The translations under genes and the position numbers were made by a program. The notes beneath the pieces are model-generated. The model ran no database searches. It was not told where the DNA came from and worked only from the letters and a program-made list of their open reading frames with translations. 5,831 nucleotides of DNA from Pseudomonadota bacterium (GTDB lineage Bacteria > Desulfobacterota > BSN033 > WVXP01 > G020346125): NCBI GenBank assembly GCA_030608745.1, contig JAUWDQ010000166.1, forward strand, positions 1 to 5,831, read 5' to 3'. Shown here in pieces: positions 1-5,500 of the stretch; within the stretch, counting starts at the first letter, position 1; the number at the start of each line of letters is the position of its first letter.

Positions 1-122
1 CCGTTCTCGAGGCTATCGGCAATCAGCTTGATTATGGCAATCAATCGGGAAAAATTTTCATCCAAGAACCGTTTCTTGATCTTATCGGTTTCTTCAAATC
101 TCTTCTGAATAACCTCTTCCAT
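1..122 (-). CDS. gmhA: Phosphoheptose isomerase-like (GmhA) SIS-domain protein, N-terminal part only
   Basis: Reading the minus strand from the ATG at 122-120 gives 40 codons that run off the left edge. The peptide begins MEEVIQKRFEETDKIKKRF and continues with a helix like the first helices of D-sedoheptulose-7-phosphate isomerase (GmhA). It ends ADSLEN followed by GG-, which is where the family usually runs into its glycine-rich loop (GGKILxFGNGGSAADAQH). GmhA is cytosolic and converts sedoheptulose 7-phosphate to D-glycero-D-manno-heptose 7-phosphate, the first step to ADP-heptose for lipopolysaccharide core or other heptosides. An in-frame TGA (complement of 129-131) lies just upstream and there is no other in-frame start, so the start is well fixed. 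A GAGG precedes it by 4 bases. The SIS catalytic core is outside the window, so another SIS isomerase with a similar leader is possible. Confidence 0.72.
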   Translation of the reverse strand, partial: MEEVIQKRFEETDKIKKRFLDENFSRLIAIIKLIADSLEN

Positions 123-130
123 GAGTCCTC

Positions 131-159
131 ATATTATCCCCCTCAACATTTCCTGTCAA
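131..159 (-). promoter_or_regulatory. Candidate sigma-70 promoter for gmhA
   Basis: On the minus strand a perfect TTGACA (159-154) is followed after 17 bases by TAATAT (136-131), or after 15 bases by GATAAT (138-133). Either -10 places the transcript start only a few bases before the ATG at 122, so the mRNA would be almost leaderless and the GAGG would lie in or next to the -10 region. This is the best promoter match upstream of the gene, but that geometry is odd, so confidence is limited. Confidence 0.35.
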
Positions 160-173
160 GGGTTCAGGGCTGT

Positions 174-290
174 AGTATCCTGGGTTTCTTGAGTATCCTC
201 AGTTCCTAAGGTTTATCTGGTTTATCTCGTCTATCTCGTTTGTCTGGTTTGTTCGGCTTATTTGGTTTTTTCGGTTTGTTCAGTTGACCT
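174..290. repeat. Degenerate 9-bp tandem repeat (about 13 units)
   Basis: Read in steps of nine from 174, the plus strand gives AGTATCCTG, GGTTTCTTG, AGTATCCTC, AGTTCCTAA, GGTTTATCT, GGTTTATCT, CGTCTATCT, CGTTTGTCT, GGTTTGTTC, GGCTTATTT, GGTTTTTTC, GGTTTGTTC, AGTTGACCT. The core (210-281, eight units) is clear: GT at unit positions 2-3 in seven units (GC in one), T at position 5 in all eight, pyrimidine at the end. The flanking units are diverged but stay in phase. The two identical copies are adjacent (210-218 and 219-227), and units drift gradually from GGTTTATCT to GGTTTGTTC. The plus strand of the core is almost free of A (4 of 72 bases). Frame 174+3k has stops at 207-209 and 285-287, so this is not coding. 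It lies between the divergent gmhA and ade genes, 15 bp upstream of the gmhA -35 candidate. Its function is unknown. Confidence 0.85.
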
Positions 291-601
291 TTGTCTCTAA
301 TGTTAGCTCCAAGGAACCAGGGCGAGGATCTGGTCCAAGGCGTCATTTCTCCGGCAGATTACGCTCAGGACAACGGAACCCTCTTATGGACCCTTCATAG
401 CTTCTGGACCGCAACGAATGATGAAAATGGCCCTTTATGCAATAGAATTATTCGGAAAGAGACCAGAAGTTGACTTTTTCATTGTTTGAAATAGGATATG
501 ATATCGGTGCGCTTTGGCCTACAATAATGAACGGTAAGATGTTCCTCTTAAGTTATTATGCCGAGCTGGTTGGCCTGATTTTCTGAGGGCGGACCGATAA
601 A
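291..601. other. Intergenic stretch without a recognised gene
   Basis: Between the minisatellite and the deaminase start I find no convincing gene. The frame 291-473 (TTG start, 60 codons) has no Shine-Dalgarno site and no recognisable product. A short frame from 418 ends at a TGA (487-489) and resembles nothing I know. The segment holds the ade promoter candidate (470-497) and a leader with A/T-rich complementary segments (516-575). No tRNA, no terminator with a T-run and no standard riboswitch was recognised. A decayed gene remnant at about 300-490 cannot be excluded. Confidence 0.5.
470..497 (+). promoter_or_regulatory. Candidate promoter for the adenine deaminase-like gene
   Basis: TTGACT (470-475, five of six consensus bases) is separated by 16 bases from TAGGAT (492-497, four of six). 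A TATGAT, closer to the -10 consensus, sits at 497-502 but would need a 21-base spacer. The predicted transcript would start near 504 and have a leader of roughly 100 bases. This is weak evidence from consensus matching only. Confidence 0.28.
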
Positions 602-2374
602 GTGAGCCTCTGGGATATGGTGCAGATGTCAAAGCGATCCGTTGTGGAGACAAAGCGATTGATCGATGTTGCTTCCGGGCGAAGGGCGGCCGATTACTAC
701 ATCGCCAATGGGAGGATCGTCAACGTCTATTCGGGGGAGGTGATCGAGGGGAATGTGGCCATATCGGGTGAAAGGATTGCCTATGTGGGTCCTTCGGATA
801 CCATGGTGGACTCAGGTACGATGGTGGTGGACGTGGGGGGGGATTACCTCATTCCCGGGTTTTTCGATCCCCATGCGCACGCCGATCTCCTCTTTAACCC
901 GGCCTCTTTTTCGGATCAGGTCGTAGTAACCGGCACCACCGCCGTTTTTGCGGACAACCACGACTTGGCCAATTCCCTCGGCCTTAAGGGATTGAGGAGG
1001 GTCCTCCGGGATTCAAAATCCTATCCCCTCAAATTCTTCACCGGTGTCCCCGCTGTTTCACCCCCATTTCCGGGTCTTGAGGGGGAGGATTTTTACCCAT
1101 TGAGGGATTTATGCGGCCTCCTCGAGGGCGAAGCAGCGCTGGCCATCAGTGAGATTACCCCCTTTGTGAGGCTGGTTAGGGGAGATCGAAGGTTGCTCTC
1201 CAAGATCACCTTGGCAAGGAATGTGGGAAAAAGGGTTGAGGGACACACGGTTGGGGCATCCTATGACAAACTGAACGCCATCATCGATGGTGGCATCACT
1301 TCATGCCATGAATCCATCAAGCCTGAGGATGTCCTCAACAGGGTAAGGTTGGGTTTATACGTGATGTTGAGGCATGGGTCAATCCGTAGCGACCTTCAAT
1401 CCCTATCAAAAACCCTGAAGGAGTGTCAGGGAATGAGTTCGAATCGGGTCATGCTCGCAACCGATGGCGTCTTCGCAGAGGATTTCATCAGCCACGGATA
1501 TATGGATTACCTGGTCTCGGAGGCCATCAAATATGGGATCGAGCCCATAGAGGCCATCAGAATGGTCACCCTCAATCCGGCAGCTTATTTCGGGCTGGAT
1601 TGGGATTTAGGGGGGATTGCGCCATCCCGCTTTGCGGATATATCCGTCGTCAAGGATTTAAGGAGGCCCACCCCGAGGCTGGTTATAGAAAGGGGGAGGA
1701 TCGTGGCCAGAGAGGGGGAACTGACTGTCGATCCATCGCCCCTCCCTGCCATCGGCTTAGGTGATCGACCGTTCACCTTAGGAAAGATCGATGAAAGCCT
1801 CTTTCGAGTGTCATCCCGAAGGAAGGGGAAGCTCAGGGTTCCCATGATCCACATCGTGGACAAGACGGTAACCGAGAGAAGGGATATCCAGCTGACGGTA
1901 AGGGAAGGGGCCATTCAGGCTGACCCATCGAGGGACGTCCTGAAGATCATCTTGATCCAGAGGGATGGGAAGCGGAAAGGTTGTGGTTTCCTATCGGGTT
2001 TTGGGGAAAGGATCGGGGGGATTGCCTCGAGCATCGCCCATGATACCCATAACCTCATGATAATCGGGGGGGATGACCGGGATATGGCCACTGCCTTGGA
2101 TCGTGTCATCCGAATCAAAGGGGGTATCGTCTTGGTCCGTGGGGGGAGAATAATACATGAATTACCTCTCCCCATCGGGGGAATTATGTCCCCCTTGCCC
2201 ATGAGGGAGTTGGCACGGGAGGTCGAAAAGCTAAAAAGGGTTTTTCGGGATTTTGGTTGCCTCTTGGAAGACCCCATATGGACGATGGGGTTTCTATCAT
2301 TCACCTCAATCGTCGAGTTGAGGATTACCCCTTCCGGGGTTTACGATGTCAAAAGGGGGAAGGTGATCTTTTGA
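602..2374 (+). CDS. ade: Adenine deaminase-family amidohydrolase
   Basis: The 590-residue product matches the full length and architecture of adenine deaminase (Ade), a cytosolic metal enzyme that hydrolyses adenine to hypoxanthine and ammonia in purine salvage. Seen: the N-terminal KRLIDVASGRRAADYYIANG segment (19-37), PGFFDPHAHAD (85-95), ADNHDLANSLG (117-127), ISEITPF (182-188), EGHTVGAS (213-220), CHESIKPEDVL (235-245), ATDGVFAEDF (286-295), NPAAYFGLD (325-333), and the C-terminal family domain with IAHDTHNLMIIGGDD (478-492) and ELPLPIGGIMS (520-530). The likely metal ligands H91, H93, E184, H215, H236 and D288 are all present. Several nearby residues differ from typical Ade (HVHIESS, DPHEIAN, CTDDxHPDD), so the substrate may not be adenine. 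Start: an in-frame TGA (584-586) makes GTG 602 the first possible codon; GAGGG (585-589) lies 12 bases upstream. In-frame ATGs at 617 and 626 are alternatives that keep the conserved region. The gene appears monocistronic, with 193 bp to the next gene. Confidence 0.88.
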   Translation: MSLWDMVQMSKRSVVETKRLIDVASGRRAADYYIANGRIVNVYSGEVIEGNVAISGERIAYVGPSDTMVDSGTMVVDVGGDYLIPGFFDPHAHADLLFNPASFSDQVVVTGTTAVFADNHDLANSLGLKGLRRVLRDSKSYPLKFFTGVPAVSPPFPGLEGEDFYPLRDLCGLLEGEAALAISEITPFVRLVRGDRRLLSKITLARNVGKRVEGHTVGASYDKLNAIIDGGITSCHESIKPEDVLNRVRLGLYVMLRHGSIRSDLQSLSKTLKECQGMSSNRVMLATDGVFAEDFISHGYMDYLVSEAIKYGIEPIEAIRMVTLNPAAYFGLDWDLGGIAPSRFADISVVKDLRRPTPRLVIERGRIVAREGELTVDPSPLPAIGLGDRPFTLGKIDESLFRVSSRRKGKLRVPMIHIVDKTVTERRDIQLTVREGAIQADPSRDVLKIILIQRDGKRKGCGFLSGFGERIGGIASSIAHDTHNLMIIGGDDRDMATALDRVIRIKGGIVLVRGGRIIHELPLPIGGIMSPLPMRELAREVEKLKRVFRDFGCLLEDPIWTMGFLSFTSIVELRITPSGVYDVKRGKVIF

Positions 2375-2384
2375 GCCCTGAGTC

Positions 2385-2407
2385 CTCATCGAACCTACCT
2401 GGATGAG
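2385..2407. repeat. Short inverted repeat after the deaminase gene
   Basis: CTCATC (2385-2390) and GATGAG (2402-2407) are perfectly complementary and could form a 6-bp stem with an 11-base loop, starting 10 bases after the deaminase stop codon. No run of T follows directly; the nearest is seven T at 2457-2463. It is at best a weak terminator or mRNA 3' end structure. Confidence 0.25.
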
Positions 2408-2464
2408 CCATTCGTTTCAATACTATTCCATCAATTCCCTCTTGCTTTCTGTTTAATTTTTTTG

Positions 2465-2500
2465 TAAACGAGTTGTTTATCGAAAACGTATCTGTAATAT
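2465..2500 (+). promoter_or_regulatory. Candidate promoter for the fused glycosyltransferase gene
   Basis: TTGTTT (2473-2478) and TAATAT (2495-2500) are spaced by 16 bases in an A/T-rich spacer, giving a predicted start near 2507 and a leader of about 60 bases. A small dyad, TAAAC-GAGTT-GTTTA (2465-2479), overlaps the -35 box and could be an operator half-site pair, though five base pairs is little. The 193-bp gap and the base-composition change also favour separate transcription from the deaminase gene. Confidence 0.3.
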
Positions 2501-2550
2501 TCCTGAAATGCACAGAAACAACTTTGCGAAGCCTTCAGAGCGGATATAAA

Positions 2551-2585
2551 AGGGGGTCGGATCACCCATGACGAGGGAAGAAATG
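2551..2585 (+). promoter_or_regulatory. Two competing ribosome binding site/start pairs for the glycosyltransferase
   Basis: An in-frame TAA at 2547-2549 bounds the reading frame on the left. AGGGGG (2551-2556) precedes the ATG at 2568 by 11 bases, which is rather long. GAGGG (2573-2577) precedes a second in-frame ATG at 2583 by 5 bases, close to ideal spacing. The two starts differ by only five residues and neither touches the conserved GT-A region, which begins near residue 24. I kept the first ATG; the second is about as likely. Confidence 0.5.
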
Positions 2586-5500
2586 TATCAAGAGATCTTA
2601 AAACGTGTTCAAGAAAAAGTTGCCCCACTGAAGGGAAGTGAGATTGTCATAGGTATTCCGTTTTCCGATCAGGCGGAGACTTTGCCAAAAGTAATAGAGA
2701 TCGCTAACGAGGGTCTAAAGGAATTTTACCCTGATAAGAGCGTAGCCTTTGTCCTGGCGGGTGCCTATGAGGGAAGGAGGATGCTGGGGAAAATACGAGG
2801 AATCCTCAAGGAGCAAAACAGAGAAGGCTATTGTTTTACCCTGGATAGAGAAGTAGATGGAAAAGGGTGGACAATGAGGGCTTTGATGGAGGTCAGCGAA
2901 TTCTTGAATGCAGATTTGATTTTGTTAGAGCCAGATTTCGTCCGAAAAGGGAAGCAGGGTCTTCAGCCAGACTGGATATACTCAATTTACAGGCCAATTG
3001 AATTGGGCAACGATTTTGTTCTCCCTGCGTTCAACAGGCCTCCAGAGGGGAAAAGGATAACTGACCACTTGGTTATCCCACTCTTAATTTCTCTTTACGG
3101 TTACAGATTAAAAGAACCTATGGGAGGAGTTTATGGGATAAGCAAGAGATCCTTTCAGAAATTCTTGCAGGATAAGAAGCTTTTTGCTGAAACAGATGTA
3201 GGAAATTATGGAATAGATATTTTCCTGACCATTACCGCGATAACAAATGATTTGGAGATTTGCCAGGCGAATCTGGGAACAAGGCTAAAGCACCATGCTC
3301 CAGGGGAGTTCCCGGTTAGGTTGAGACATGCATTAGGGACTATGTTCGATCAGATTGGGTATACCTCAAGTTGGTGGTTGAAGGAGGGCAAGAGATTAAA
3401 AACCGAAGCGCCCTTTTATGGGAAACTGCCTACCACCCAGCCCCCAAAAGTTGACGTCCACATTTCCTACGAAATTGAGAGATTTAAGGTCGATTTTCAA
3501 AGATACCGGGACTACTTGTACAAAAAGCTCTGTCCCCCGTCTCTCTACGAGAAATTGTTAACTTTGTCAATTAAAGATGAGGAGGGATTTTATTTTTCTT
3601 CCTCTGATTGGGTGCAGTGCGTCCATATTCTCATTTTGGCTTATTTTTTCCAGAAGGAAATACCTAAGGCGGACATTCTCGATACATTAGTAATTCTCAA
3701 TAGGGCTAGAATGGCGACTTTTGTACGGGAAGTCCAAAAATCAAAGGGGGATGCGAAGAGGTTAGAAGCTGACAGGTTAAGGGAGGCCCAGATAAGGGAT
3801 TTCACGAGGCTAGGGGAATCATTTGAGGCACACTGGAGAGAAGGGCGGTTATTCTATATGGCGCCAATGGAGCGTGTCTTGTTGGAGTTTTTACCGGGTG
3901 TCCCTTTAAATCTCCCCAAGGAAGTCGAAGATACTAAGGGAGGAGTTATCAGGGTGTACCGGATTTTTGAAGGCCTGATAGAAGAAGTTCAAGGAAAAGG
4001 GGCAGCATTTCTACCAAAGGAGCGAAAAGTTGAATTTGTGGAAAGATGTATACATGAAGCCAATGGGAGATTAAGAGACGTATTAAAGGGAAATGTACAT
4101 TCCGTAAATGGAGTGAGAACGTTAGTCGAGAATGTATTCAGGTATCTTCCATCCTCTCGTAAAAAATGCTTCTTCCTAAATCAAAGGAAAATAATTGAAT
4201 TCTTAGAGAGAAATATTCCCCATAATCTCTTTGAGATGTTTGGGTACAGGAACGTAAACTCCTCGCTTAAGAAGTATGAGTCGAGAGATATCCTCATATT
4301 GGCCTCCTTTACCGAAGGGAGAGCATTCAATGAGAGATTTTTGGATTGGTTACAAGATGCCCAACCTGACTGGTTCAGTTTATGCGAGAAGGGATTTTTT
4401 GTTCAGGATAATAAGAATTTCGCCCAATGGGTACACTCACGGGGAGAACCTTCGGATATTGAAATGCTCTGCGGGAAGATCCTGGTAACTCAGTATCCGA
4501 GAGCAGCAGGGCTGAACTATCCTTACCTTCTCTATCTATCTCTCATCGCAAAGTTGAATGTGGAGATGGAGATGTTTTCCCAAGATTGGCGATTCTATTC
4601 CAAGGGCCAAGATTTTTCCAAAAAACTAATGAACTCTCTAAAAGGGCGTCTGTCAAAGGATTCGCTCTCTGCTCATGAAGTTTTTGAGGCTGATGTTGAT
4701 GAGATTTCCACGAAGAGAATAGGGAAATCCAAGATCCTACGCGAAAGCTTAAAGGGTCTCATTGACCTTTACTATGTCATCTACAGGTTTGATGGCGACT
4801 TCTTATCTCTGGGGTATCCCTCCTGGGCGATATACCGCACCTGGGGAAGGAAAGGAATACCTTCCATAGGGTTTTTAGGCGAAAAGAGTAGGGTTGAACA
4901 ACGCTGGTTTGTAAGGAAAATTCTCTTGAAGTTAGCAGAGATTGAAGGATTGGGGGACAAGAACTCCATAAGTAAAAAGATTAGAGAGATGAGAGGCAAT
5001 GGGATAGAGGACAAGAACATAGCTGCGGAATTGGGGCTCCTTCCTGCTTTACGGTTTGACAGGGAGAACTTACCTTTGATTTTCAAAACGTCACAAGAGT
5101 CCACAGATACAAGGGCTTTAACAGAAGAAGTCAACGTATTGATTAAATCCCTTTCCAAGGAGCTTACCTTAGATGATTTACTGACAAAAGTTCCAAGGGA
5201 ATTAAGGCCTCCAGAGGAGCAAGTAGATGAGGTCTATCGCCTCGCACATGACCTGAGGGGATTGGAAATTACCCATGTCAACTCCGTACGGTATGGGGGT
5301 GGAGTAGCAGAAATATTATCGTGGCTCGTGCCCCTGATGAATAGTGTGGGTATCAAAGCGAATCGGGTAGTGATAAAGCCTAAAAATCCAGGCCAGTTCT
5401 TTCCAACTACGAAAACCTTCCACAACGCCCTACAGGGAATGGAAGCGATGCTTACAGAGGAGATGAAAGAAATTTATTCACGGGAATCTGAGTATATGAT

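Noticed and set aside
122..132. TGAGTCCTCAT at 122-132 repeats exactly at 2379-2389
   Set aside because: An 11-bp exact match is expected a few times by chance among all pairs in 5.8 kb, and no target-site or mobile-element structure flanks either copy.
174..290. The 9-bp repeats as a CRISPR array or a DnaA-box/iteron origin
   Set aside because: There are no spacers between the units, unit length is far below CRISPR repeats, and the units do not resemble the DnaA box TTATCCACA. No replication gene is nearby.
291..473. Small plus-strand frame of 60 codons starting with TTG
   Set aside because: It begins at a TTG directly after the repeat array, has no Shine-Dalgarno site, and its translation resembles no protein I know. 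It is probably a chance open frame, although a decayed remnant is possible.
1585..2304. Minus-strand open frames opposite the deaminase gene (1585-1914, 1915-2304)
   Set aside because: They lie fully inside a well-supported gene on the other strand and have no family resemblance.
2457..2463. Seven T after the deaminase gene as a rho-independent terminator
   Set aside because: No stem immediately precedes the T-run; the only nearby inverted repeat ends 50 bases upstream. The TAAAC/GTTTA dyad comes after the T-run, and on the opposite strand it is followed by A, not T.
2544..2553. ATATAAAAGG resembling an archaeal TATA box
   Set aside because: It lies only about 15-24 bases before the ATG and overlaps the ribosome binding region. 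The other signals in the window are bacterial.
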